Positions 16,917 to 24,136 of a stretch of DNA of 60,878 bases are shown one piece after another; position 1 is the first letter of the stretch; every line of letters starts with the position of its first letter. Made by a program: the position numbers and the translations under genes. Source of the stretch: Lachnospiraceae bacterium (GTDB taxonomy: Bacteria; Bacillota; Clostridia; Lachnospirales; Lachnospiraceae); the NCBI GenBank assembly GCA_019421365.1, contig JAHZFJ010000014.1, forward strand, positions 47,052 through 107,929, given 5' to 3'. The notes beneath the pieces are model-generated. The model had not been told where the DNA came from. It saw only the letters and a program-made list of their open reading frames with translations, and made no database searches.

Positions 16917-18115
16917 TATATTAAATTGTAAAGCTCTCTAGAAATTGTATTTCCCCAATACACCCCTTTTGTTGTTAAGTAATATTCTTCATTTCTCTTA
17001 TATACCATATCATTCTCAATTAACTTACTAAGTATATCATTATATTCTTCTATATTCCTATAAAGTTCTGTGTTTCTAGGAAGTCGTATTGTCTGAACAT
17101 CACCTTTAAAACGAACCGTTTCTTTATAAGAAGGAAGAAATTCCATACCTACTCGTTTATTAAAGTTAAGGATACTATCCTTATACTCATCAAGGTTTAT
17201 CGGATTCATCATAGCAATTCCTCTCATGGAACCACCTGCACCCGCTCCAAGTGGCAATGTATCTGCGCCCGCATGACGATTCATAATGTATCTATAAGAA
17301 TCTCCTTTAACCATCTTCGTTAATTCTAAAAATCGATATCCTGCCTTCTCCATATGTTCAGTAATCGCAAAGAACATCTGCTCATCATTATCTTGCCCCT
17401 GTGCCCCACTAATCTTCGTTTCCTTCATATCAATTAATGAATACATAGAAAAACCATCAAGGTCAAGTTCTATAATCTTATTCAAATCATCATACAATTC
17501 TTCCATGGATTGCCCTGGATAATTATAGATCAAATCCATACTTACCGTAACATTCATCTGTTTTAGATTTTTCAGAAGTTCATAAGCCTTTTCGCCACTT
17601 TCAATACGTCCCATTAATTTTCTACCTTCTGCACTGAAGGTTTGAACTCCTACAGAAAATCTATTAACGCCTTCTTCTATTAACGTTCTCCATTTTTCCT
17701 CCTGCAATTGTGTTACAGTAGTCTCAACAGTAAACTCTGCATCCTCTGTGAATGTAAGCTCTGTCTTAAGTGTACGTAATATCTTAGTTAAATCAGCTGA
17801 AGTAAGAGTTGTTGGTGTTCCACCACCAAAATATACAGCGTCAAATGTGGTATTCTTCACATACTCTAACTTACTATACTCTTTAATCTCCTCTACGATT
17901 AAATCTGCGTACTCTTTTGTTGGAGCTTGTAAACTTCTTCTCATATTACAAAACGTACAGATTTTAGCACAGAAAGGAACATGAATATAGATAACGGCAT
18001 TGTCTGAATGATCTGTTGCTACCGAAAGTAATTCGCTTACATTTCCAGGTCCTTTCAGATGCTTCTTACTATCCCCCATCGCACTATGATGCGTTTTGAT
18101 TCTTTCCTTAAACAT
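16916..18115 (-). CDS. HemN-like radical SAM enzyme, HutW/ChuW-type (anaerobic haem processing)
   Basis: 399 residues. The radical SAM cluster motif CAKICTFC gives Cys49, Cys53 and Cys56 in the CX3CX2C spacing. It is followed by YFGGGTPTTL (about 96-105), SVGVQTF and the HemN-type C-terminal winged-helix part (YYLTTKGVYWGNTISREL). This is the fold of coproporphyrinogen dehydrogenase, HemW and the haem-degrading methyltransferase ChuW/HutW. The last identity is favoured because the gene closes an operon with an IsdE-like haem receptor, its transporter and a flavodoxin that could deliver electrons. A role in haem ring opening without oxygen is inference; porphyrin synthesis or a HemW role remains possible. 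Ribosome site AAAGGT 8 nt upstream. The stop codon straddles the junction with repeat copy A. Confidence 0.78.
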   Translation of the reverse strand: MFKERIKTHHSAMGDSKKHLKGPGNVSELLSVATDHSDNAVIYIHVPFCAKICTFCNMRRSLQAPTKEYADLIVEEIKEYSKLEYVKNTTFDAVYFGGGTPTTLTSADLTKILRTLKTELTFTEDAEFTVETTVTQLQEEKWRTLIEEGVNRFSVGVQTFSAEGRKLMGRIESGEKAYELLKNLKQMNVTVSMDLIYNYPGQSMEELYDDLNKIIELDLDGFSMYSLIDMKETKISGAQGQDNDEQMFFAITEHMEKAGYRFLELTKMVKGDSYRYIMNRHAGADTLPLGAGAGGSMRGIAMMNPINLDEYKDSILNFNKRVGMEFLPSYKETVRFKGDVQTIRLPRNTELYRNIEEYNDILSKLIENDMVYKRNEEYYLTTKGVYWGNTISRELYNLI

Positions 18116-18195
18116 AATATATACCTTTCTTAGCTACGCGTATTGAAAGAGCTTGATATTTCTATTATCTACACTCTTTTAATCCCCGATTTTCT

Positions 18196-18705
18196 TTATA
18201 AAACTTGAATTCTTTCTTTAAATAACTCCGCTGCTGCAGCTATATCTGCATTAGTTGGATGTTGTTTCGCTATCTCATAACGCTTTCTCTTTTCATCTGT
18301 TACAGCATGTGGATTTTCTGCTGGTAACTTCTCAAACATAGCGATGATTTTTTCATCTAATTTACCTTGGCAGATGTATTTTCCAATAACATTGTTATTC
18401 TCCTTCACCAGTGCCTCACCATTACATAGAGACTCCCAAGCATGTTGTGAATCTGACCAGAAAGCTAATGTAGCAAAGATACCAACATTCTTACCCTTTA
18501 AAGTTTCCATAAACCTACCAGCTTCCGCATTCGGTGCGGATTTATCCACCCAATAACCAACTAATACAGTATCGTATTCGTCAAGATTATCTACTTCATT
18601 GATTGGCATAATTACTTTATCTTCTGTTTCGATCTCGTTAAAGATACCTTCCGCTAATTTCTTCGTATTCCCTGTTTTACTTGAATATGTTACTAATATT
18701 TTCAT
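18196..18705 (-). CDS. Flavodoxin-family protein
   Basis: 169 residues. The FMN phosphate loop is at the N-terminus (YSSKTGNTKKLAEGI, about 7-21), with later loops VGYWVDKSAPNAEA and FATLAFWSDSQHAW. It is longer than a classical short flavodoxin because of a C-terminal helical tail (about 120-169). It lies between the haem-importer ATPase gene and the radical SAM gene in one operon (31 and 80 bp gaps), so the likely partner is the radical SAM enzyme, as an electron donor in haem or iron handling. The pairing resembles flavodoxin-like partners in tetrapyrrole-reducing systems, but that link is inference. Ribosome site AAGGAG, 8 nt before the ATG. Confidence 0.82.
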   Translation of the reverse strand: MKILVTYSSKTGNTKKLAEGIFNEIETEDKVIMPINEVDNLDEYDTVLVGYWVDKSAPNAEAGRFMETLKGKNVGIFATLAFWSDSQHAWESLCNGEALVKENNNVIGKYICQGKLDEKIIAMFEKLPAENPHAVTDEKRKRYEIAKQHPTNADIAAAAELFKERIQVL

Positions 18706-18736
18706 GTTAATTCTCCTTCACTTAATAAATTTACAC

Positions 18737-19507
18737 CTAGATTGCGATAGGTACCATATATGGGCACTGATTCTCGTCACACCAGCGAATCGTAGCTTGG
18801 ATACCATAGACTTCTTGTAATCGATCTGTTGTAATCCCTGCTACCGCATCCCCTGTGTAGACAATCTTTCCATGCTTCATTATGATTACATTATGACTAA
18901 ACTGAATAGCTTGGTTGATATCATGCAATACCATAACAATGGTAATTCCATATGTTTTATTCAATTCTCTAACTAAATTAAGTACTTCTAACTGATAAAA
19001 GATATCCAGATACGTAGTTGGTTCATCTAGCAATAATATATCTGTCTTCTGGGCAAGAGCCATAGCAATCCATGCACGCTGTCTCTCCCCACCAGATAAC
19101 TGACTAATTGGCTTCTTAGCAAGCTTCTCAAGTTTTGTAACCTTAAGTGCCCATGCCACAACTTCCTCTTCTTCCTCATCCTTAGAAGACCAGAAACTTT
19201 GATATGGCGTTCTTCCATAGGCGATTAAACTCTCTACCGTCAAGTCTGCTGGAGCAGTATTATGTTGATGAACAATTGCCATCATCTTCGCAATATCCTT
19301 ATAAGAACATGTAGTGATGTTCTTGCCATCGACAAGAATTTGCCCCTCTTTCGGTTGCAACTGCTTGATGATAAGATTTAGAAGCGTTGACTTTCCTGAA
19401 CCATTAGGCCCGATAATAGCTGTTATCTTGCCCTTTTCAATTGTAGTAGATAATTCACGAATGAACGGCTTATCGCCATACGAAAAATCAATCTTCTTAA
19501 TGTCCAT
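18737..19507 (-). CDS. Iron/haem ABC transporter, ATP-binding subunit (FepC/FecE type)
   Basis: 256 residues with Walker A (GPNGSGKST, about 33-41), Q-loop (IVHQHNT), signature LSGGERQRAW (about 136-145), Walker B (DILLLDEPTTYLD) and switch His (VMVLHDINQA). The TTYLD after Walker B is typical of siderophore/haem importer ATPases. It overlaps the permease gene by 11 nt, so translation is probably coupled. It energises haem uptake together with the next two genes. Confidence 0.92.
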   Translation of the reverse strand: MDIKKIDFSYGDKPFIRELSTTIEKGKITAIIGPNGSGKSTLLNLIIKQLQPKEGQILVDGKNITTCSYKDIAKMMAIVHQHNTAPADLTVESLIAYGRTPYQSFWSSKDEEEEEVVAWALKVTKLEKLAKKPISQLSGGERQRAWIAMALAQKTDILLLDEPTTYLDIFYQLEVLNLVRELNKTYGITIVMVLHDINQAIQFSHNVIIMKHGKIVYTGDAVAGITTDRLQEVYGIQATIRWCDENQCPYMVPIAI

Positions 19508-20483
19508 ATCTTTTCTGATCCTTTCTTAATAAATATAGGAAAAATGGTCCTCCAATAATTGTAGTTACAATGCCCACAGGTATCTCATAAGGTGCGGTAA
19601 TTGTTCTCCCTAACGTATCTGCTAATAATAACAATGTCGACCCTAGTAAAGCCGAAAAAGGAATTAATACTTTATGGTCTGTTCCCATAATCATTCTTGA
19701 TATATGTGGTACTACAAGTCCAATAAAACCAATAACTCCGACATAGGCTGTTGATATACCAGCTAAGAAAACAGCTACAACAGAGATAAGAATTCGCAAC
19801 ACATTTGGATTATATCCTAAACTTTTCGCATTCTTGTCTCCAAGTGCTAGTAGATTACAGCTCTTTGATAGTGGGAATGTTAGAGCTAAGCCTATAACTG
19901 TATAGATAGCTAGCATACGTACCTCAGACCAGCTCTTCTTACCAAGGTTACCGTTCAACCAACTTAGTACACCAGTAAGATTCTCACTATTTAGTATAGA
20001 AATCATACTACTCACCCCACCTAATATGGCATTCACCGCTACTCCTGCAAGAATGATACGAATTGCTGATATACCATTATTCCAAGCAAGCAGATAGATA
20101 ACTATACAGGCTAACATACTTCCGATAAATCCATAGAAAGGAATGCTCGCTGATGCTCCAGGAAAATACAACATAACAAGCATAACAACAACACTTGCAC
20201 CTGATGAGATTCCTGTTATACCAGGGTCCGCAAGAGGATTACCCATAACCCCTTGCAAAAGAACACCCGCAACCGCTAGATTTGCACCTACTAGTACGCC
20301 CATTATGACTCTTGGAATGCGAATATCTCTAATGATGCCCCCACTTCCTCCAGTTCCATTAAAGATGCTATCTATTATCTGATCAAGCGACATGGATACG
20401 CTTCCTACTGATATTGCAACAACAATCATAATGACAAGGAGGGTTGAAATAATTAAAAATGCACTACCTCGTCTTTTCATCAT
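19497..20483 (-). CDS. FecCD-family ABC permease for iron/haem (IsdF-like)
   Basis: 328 residues, with about nine to ten membrane helices. Typical FecCD blocks are seen: MDQIIDSIFNG-type start, RIPRVIMGVLVGANLAVAGVLLQG (about 54-77), NPLADPGITGISSGASV, and near the C-terminus the coupling region VGFIGLVVPHISRMIMG followed by PYEIPVGIVTTIIGGPFFLYLL. A single permease gene implies a homodimer. It starts 1 bp after the receptor gene ends, with ribosome site GGAG 6 nt upstream. Confidence 0.93.
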   Translation of the reverse strand: MMKRRGSAFLIISTLLVIMIVVAISVGSVSMSLDQIIDSIFNGTGGSGGIIRDIRIPRVIMGVLVGANLAVAGVLLQGVMGNPLADPGITGISSGASVVVMLVMLYFPGASASIPFYGFIGSMLACIVIYLLAWNNGISAIRIILAGVAVNAILGGVSSMISILNSENLTGVLSWLNGNLGKKSWSEVRMLAIYTVIGLALTFPLSKSCNLLALGDKNAKSLGYNPNVLRILISVVAVFLAGISTAYVGVIGFIGLVVPHISRMIMGTDHKVLIPFSALLGSTLLLLADTLGRTITAPYEIPVGIVTTIIGGPFFLYLLRKDQKRYGH

Positions 20484-20484
20484 T

Positions 20485-21468
20485 TTATTCTCCGTATAAG
20501 ATGTCTACTAATTTCTCCATAGCATCAACTGCGTTTAGATTTGCACTCATACCAAAATATCCAGTCTCTAGTGCAACTATATTACCATTCTTAACTGCAT
20601 CAAAGTTTTGCCATGCCTGATTTTTCTCAATTTCTTGGTTAAATGCTTCAAGTGATTCTTCTGGATCAGCATGTGCCATGAATAATATATACTCCGGATT
20701 CTGATCTGCAAGATATTCCATATCAATCGGACTAAACGAACTAGGTGCATCTGTAAGAATATTCTTTGCACCTACAATGCTTGCAAGGTTACCTACATAA
20801 GAATCTTCTGAAGCAACCATAAAGCTTGAACCTGCACCAAAGATAATCAATACACTTGGAGATTCTTTCCCTTCAATTGATTGTTGAATATCAGTTTCTC
20901 TTGCTTCAAACGACGCTACTAATTCTTCTGCCTTTTCGCTTACTCCAAATCTTTCTCCAAGGCTTTTGATTGCCGCTTTCAATCCATCATAACTATCAAG
21001 ATTTACGAATTCAGAATCGATTTTTAATGAGTCAAATTGTGTTTTTAGATCTTCTGCTAAAGAATCTACTGATACAACTACTGTTGGTTCTAATGATGCA
21101 ATCACTTCCATATCAGGAGACATGGCACTACCAATTCTTGTTACATCTGCTACACTTTCAGGTAATTCATAACTACTTGTTGGTACGCCAACCATAGGTA
21201 CTGAAAGCGCGTCAAGAATCTGCACAACTGCTACTGAACTAGCCACTACTCGTTCCCCGGTAACTGAATCGCTTGATTCGGTAGTATTTGTTTTTTCTTC
21301 TGTCACTGTACTTTCTTCTTGCGTACTTGATGTTTCATTCGTTTCTTCCACAACTTCTGTGGCATTCGATGTAGCATCTGTGTTTTCCGTACCTTTCTTG
21401 CCACAACCTACTGCTAAAACGCTCATTCCTAATATAAGTCCTAACGCTATAACTCTCTTCAATCTCAT
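20485..21468 (-). CDS. isdE: IsdE-like haem-binding lipoprotein of the ABC importer
   Basis: 327 residues. A lipoprotein signal (LILGMSVLAVGCGKKG, lipobox Cys22) is followed by a Thr/Glu/Ser-rich linker (24-68) and the class III binding-protein fold. The block VGVPTSSYELPESV...RIGSAMSPDME (93-121) is the one seen in Staphylococcus IsdE, where the Met of NPMSPDME and a His in the second lobe bind haem iron. Here Met116 and His266 (in FMAHADPEE) are the matching candidates. It should therefore deliver haem to the FecCD permease encoded next. First gene of the five-gene operon, divergent from an AraC-type regulator. Ribosome site AAGGAAGG upstream of ATG. Confidence 0.85.
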   Translation of the reverse strand: MRLKRVIALGLILGMSVLAVGCGKKGTENTDATSNATEVVEETNETSSTQEESTVTEEKTNTTESSDSVTGERVVASSVAVVQILDALSVPMVGVPTSSYELPESVADVTRIGSAMSPDMEVIASLEPTVVVSVDSLAEDLKTQFDSLKIDSEFVNLDSYDGLKAAIKSLGERFGVSEKAEELVASFEARETDIQQSIEGKESPSVLIIFGAGSSFMVASEDSYVGNLASIVGAKNILTDAPSSFSPIDMEYLADQNPEYILFMAHADPEESLEAFNQEIEKNQAWQNFDAVKNGNIVALETGYFGMSANLNAVDAMEKLVDILYGE

Positions 21469-21525
21469 GTTATGTTCCTTCCTTTTTTATACAACTATTT
21501 AACTCATTGATAATATTTTTCAATA

Positions 21526-21543
21526 AGTTAGTTTTAACTAACT
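21526..21543. promoter_or_regulatory. Palindrome between haem operon and AraC regulator
   Basis: AGTTAGTT-TT-AACTAACT, perfect 8-bp arms, 57 bp upstream of the receptor gene and 82 bp upstream of the regulator gene. Its position in the divergent control region suggests an operator, but it does not match the Fur consensus. Confidence 0.5.
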
Positions 21544-21561
21544 AAAGGTATGATAACATGA

Positions 21562-21612
21562 TATAATCTGTCTGTGTTTCAAAATATTTTGATAATATTA
21601 TAAAATATTTGA
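21562..21612 (+). promoter_or_regulatory. Promoter -10 and leader inverted repeat of the AraC-type gene
   Basis: TATAAT at 21562-21567 has no good -35 at 17 bp, as in activator-dependent promoters. Downstream, TTCAAAATATTTT (21578-21590) and AAAATATTTGAA (21603-21614) form an inverted repeat around GATAATATTAT, partly overlapping the leader. It could be an operator for an iron- or haem-responsive regulator. Confidence 0.4.
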
Positions 21613-21627
21613 AAAGGAGAACAATAC

Positions 21628-22269
21628 ATGACCAAGCAAAACGAATTCCTCGTAAACCATCACGAATTGTATACTCTGCTCTATAATGGAAATCTAAAAT
21701 CCGCACTTTACGTCTTTACAGAGCATTGTAATCAACTTGAGCAGCTTCCACTACAACAGATACGCCTATATCTATCCTCTCTAAATCATGGAATCTACAA
21801 TTACATTCTTATTAATGAACAGATTTCCTTACATGATTGTTGCGTTAAGAATGACCAGCTACTTTTACAGTGTTCGTCAGCAAACTATGTTACCATTGGT
21901 GAGACCATCTTAATGAACTATTCGAATTGCAAAGAATATCTAATTGAGAAACATGAAAATGAACATATTAAAAAGGCTATCATCTATATCCATAACCATC
22001 TAGGTGATAACCTTTCTCTACAGTCAGTATGCGAAGCAATTAATCTTAATCATTGCTACCTATGTGATTTGTTCCGACGAGAAGTACATATGACTTTCAG
22101 TGAATATGTGCTACAACAGCGGATTAACTTAGCCAAACAATTATTACGAAATACCAATCTATCCATGTCTTTTATAGCCATGCGTTGTGGTTTTAATACC
22201 GCATCTTATTTTTGTACGTGCTTTAAAAAAGTAGAAGGAGTTACTCCCTCATCAATAAAGAGGGGATAA
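21628..22269 (+). CDS. AraC-family transcriptional regulator
   Basis: 213 residues. The C-terminal ~100 residues hold both helix-turn-helix motifs of AraC proteins (LSLQSVCEAINLNHCYLCDLFRREVHMTFSEYVLQQRI about 130-168; LSMSFIAMRCGFNTASYFCTCFKKVEGVTPSSIK about 178-211). The N-terminal ~110 residues match no family I recognise; they contain several His and Cys residues (HDCCVKND, LLLQCSSANYV, NYSNCKEY) that could sense metal or haem. It is divergent from the haem operon across a 159-bp spacer with two dyads, so it is the likely regulator of that operon. Ribosome site AAAGGAG, 9 nt from ATG. The last twelve codons form the left arm of a terminator hairpin. Confidence 0.85.
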   Translation: MTKQNEFLVNHHELYTLLYNGNLKSALYVFTEHCNQLEQLPLQQIRLYLSSLNHGIYNYILINEQISLHDCCVKNDQLLLQCSSANYVTIGETILMNYSNCKEYLIEKHENEHIKKAIIYIHNHLGDNLSLQSVCEAINLNHCYLCDLFRREVHMTFSEYVLQQRINLAKQLLRNTNLSMSFIAMRCGFNTASYFCTCFKKVEGVTPSSIKRG

Positions 22270-22299
22270 CTCCTTCTATATAATACCTCTCGGGGTATT
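22232..22299 (+). terminator. Tandem hairpins ending the AraC-type gene
   Basis: First stem TAGAAGGAGTTA (22232-22243) / TAACTCCTTCTA (22267-22278) starts inside the coding sequence and includes the stop codon. A second stem AATACC (22282-22287) / GGTATT (22294-22299) follows, then GTTCTATTAT. The overlap of stem and coding end is a compact arrangement. Confidence 0.6.
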
Positions 22300-22468
22300 G
22301 TTCTATTATAAGGATCTGTGCTCAGGTTGAATTTTTTACCAAATTCTGTTATGATTATCTATATCGGAATATACAGGACATATCTCACTATCAAAAAAAA
22401 CGGTAGTTACGATAAACAATATTAACAAATACAGGGTAAACACTCTTCGAAAGGAGGTTCTCCACTAT

Positions 22469-22594
22469 ATGGCTTCATTTTCATTTTTATATTCTTTTTT
22501 ATTAATACCACAAATTCTTTTCTTTGTACTCATTGTCTATCTTATATTTTTAGCAATCAAAGCTTTAAGAATATATATAGACAAAAACAAGTAA
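22469..22594 (+). CDS. Small single-pass membrane protein, 41 aa
   Basis: ATG 22469-22471 to TAA 22592-22594, with a strong AAAGGAGG site 11 nt upstream. Residues 3-31 are nearly all hydrophobic (start MASFSFLYSFLLIPQILFF), then a basic tail (IKALRIYIDKNK). One transmembrane helix with the basic end probably inside. The gene stands alone in a 400-bp gap, with a hairpin behind it. No family recognised. Small membrane peptides of this kind include toxins of type I systems, regulators of transporters and sporulation peptides; the sequence does not decide. No antisense RNA gene was identified. Confidence 0.6.
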   Translation: MASFSFLYSFLLIPQILFFVLIVYLIFLAIKALRIYIDKNK

Positions 22595-22626
22595 AATCGA
22601 TTTAAAAACTATATCCCTATCAATCT

Positions 22627-22662
22627 GCTGATTCTATAGTTATAAACTTCTATGGGATCAGC
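22627..22662 (+). terminator. Hairpin behind the 41-aa membrane protein gene
   Basis: 13-bp stem with wobble pairs, GCTGATTCTATAG (22627-22639) / CTATGGGATCAGC (22650-22662), then TTTAACTATATT. It overlaps no coding sequence and ends 10 bp before the GH5 stop codon of the opposite strand. Confidence 0.45.
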
Positions 22663-22672
22663 TTTAACTATA

Positions 22673-23818
22673 TTATATTTTGTGCGTAGAGGCTTTTATA
22701 CTCTCTATAACCTCACTTTTCTCTATAAAATTCGTTGTTTCAATCTTTGTTCCCCATTTAACCTTTATTGTTTCTAAGGAGTCTTTCTTCACATCGACCC
22801 TTGCAATATTAGCAAAATAGCAGAAAAAAGTACCGATATCATTATTAGTACCTTTATATGTCCAAGTTGTCCAACTAATATTATGCTCATCGCACTTCTG
22901 AATGCCATTTAGATTCTGGAATTCACCGATATAACCAGCTACCCCGTACTTATCCATGGTGTCAGCCATATCATTTACCCATTTTTTAAATCCTTCGTCA
23001 TCATCATATAGGTGTGTTTGATACATCATGTTCGTCCAGCCTTTTTCCTTAGGATTTGGCAGATTCGTTACTCGCCAAATACCTTCAACTGTAATAACAT
23101 GATTATCTCCTGTTTCGCGAATAGCTTTAATCATACTGTCATAGATTTGATTTGTCATCTCCCACGATTTCTGTTCCCAAGGATCATAGCTATTTTCACC
23201 CGTATATCCAGAATTATTTTGTGGTTCATTCATAATATCATAGGCAGCAACAGTGCTGTTTTCTTTATAGCGATTTGCAATAGCAACCCATAGCTTTTTC
23301 ATAGATTCTTGACAAACAACATCTGTATATAATCGATTCTCTTCTAATGTACCACAACAATGATCCATGCTTTGTCCTCCAGGACAACCATGCATATCTA
23401 AGATGACATACATACCGTATTTTTCAGCCATATCTATTACCCAGTCTAATCTGTTAAAGCCAGGATTTTCATCAAGATTTTCATTAATCCACGTTCCATC
23501 TTCACTCTTCATAAAATTACGATACCAGAAAGGTACACGTAAAACATTGCATCCCATTTCTGAGATATTCTTAATATCAGCTTCCGTAATCCAATGGTCT
23601 TGATATGTATCAAGAATCTCTTGTACCTCCTTTTCGCTAAAACGTTCCTCTAATACGTTAAGCGTATCTAGGTTTGCCCACTTTCTGTCTTCGCCGCTAA
23701 CTGGGCACATCCAACTTTCCTGTACGAGCCAACCGCCAAGATTCAAGCCACGGAGTACAACTTCCTCTCCAAGCCCATTAATAAGTTTGTTATTTACTAC
23801 TTTTAAAAATCTATTCAT
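22673..23818 (-). CDS. GH5-family glycoside hydrolase, cytoplasmic (exo-beta-1,3-glucanase/cellulase type)
   Basis: 381 residues. TIM-barrel GH5 hallmarks: VLRGLNLGGWLVQESW (about 21-36), RVPFWYRN, ILDMHGCPGGQ (about 138-148), acid/base Glu in YDIMNEPQ (about 196) and nucleophile Glu in GYIGEFQN (about 299). The LGGWL...E start and HGCPGGQ pattern are common in fungal-type exo-1,3-glucanases and related bacterial GH5 enzymes; substrate is uncertain. There is no signal peptide, so it should act on imported oligosaccharides. It is the last gene of the LacI-regulated sugar cluster, but a terminator and repeat copy B separate it from the GH30 gene. Ribosome site AAGGA, 8 nt from ATG. Confidence 0.88.
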   Translation of the reverse strand: MNRFLKVVNNKLINGLGEEVVLRGLNLGGWLVQESWMCPVSGEDRKWANLDTLNVLEERFSEKEVQEILDTYQDHWITEADIKNISEMGCNVLRVPFWYRNFMKSEDGTWINENLDENPGFNRLDWVIDMAEKYGMYVILDMHGCPGGQSMDHCCGTLEENRLYTDVVCQESMKKLWVAIANRYKENSTVAAYDIMNEPQNNSGYTGENSYDPWEQKSWEMTNQIYDSMIKAIRETGDNHVITVEGIWRVTNLPNPKEKGWTNMMYQTHLYDDDEGFKKWVNDMADTMDKYGVAGYIGEFQNLNGIQKCDEHNISWTTWTYKGTNNDIGTFFCYFANIARVDVKKDSLETIKVKWGTKIETTNFIEKSEVIESIKASTHKI

Positions 23819-23872
23819 ATACTTTATGTCCTTTTTATTTAGTGTTTATTCAGTAAATTCTCTGTTAATTAA

Positions 23873-24063
23873 ACTTCGCACATAAAATCTTTAATCAGAG
23901 TAGATAATTGCTATAATCATAAGAAAAACTATCTGAACACGTCAGCACTTGATTGAGCAACGCGAAATCTTAGTACTGCTACGTGTGAAGCTAAGCGAAA
24001 GCGGGTTTTTCGTTGAATATAGCAGTTAGCTACTCTAAGAAATCTTCTAGTGCGAAGTTTGAG
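23873..24063. mobile_element. Self-complementary ~190-bp repeat, copy B (MITE-like)
   Basis: Terminal inverted repeats ACTTCGCAC (23873-23881) and GTGCGAAGT (24050-24058). The interior shares CTATCTGAACACGTCAGCAC, CTTAGTACTG, ACGTGTGAAGCTAAGCGAAA and TTTTTCGTTGAATATAGCAG with copy A. A direct repeat CTCTGTTAATTAAAC flanks it (23860-23874 and 24064-24078), overlapping the left end by 2 bp. It sits 55 bp upstream of the GH5 start, between that gene and the GH30 terminator, and so may have changed GH5 expression. Confidence 0.75.
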
Positions 24064-24083
24064 CTCTGTTAATTAAACAGACC

Positions 24084-24130
24084 AAGAGGCCGTGCAAAAT
24101 ATAATAACTTCTATTTTGCCACAGCCTCTT
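24084..24130 (-). terminator. Terminator-like hairpin behind the GH30 gene
   Basis: Arms AAGAGG..GCAAAATA (24084-24101) and TATTTTGC..CCTCTT (24112-24130) pair with small bulges. It lies 7 bp past the GH30 stop. The T run is better on the plus strand (TTTTTAT), so the strand is uncertain. Confidence 0.55.
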
Positions 24131-24136
24131 TTTATA

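Noticed and set aside
21590..21605. Possible Fur box (TGATAATATTATAAA)
   Set aside because: Only the left half matches the 7-1-7 consensus; the site is better described as part of a longer inverted repeat.
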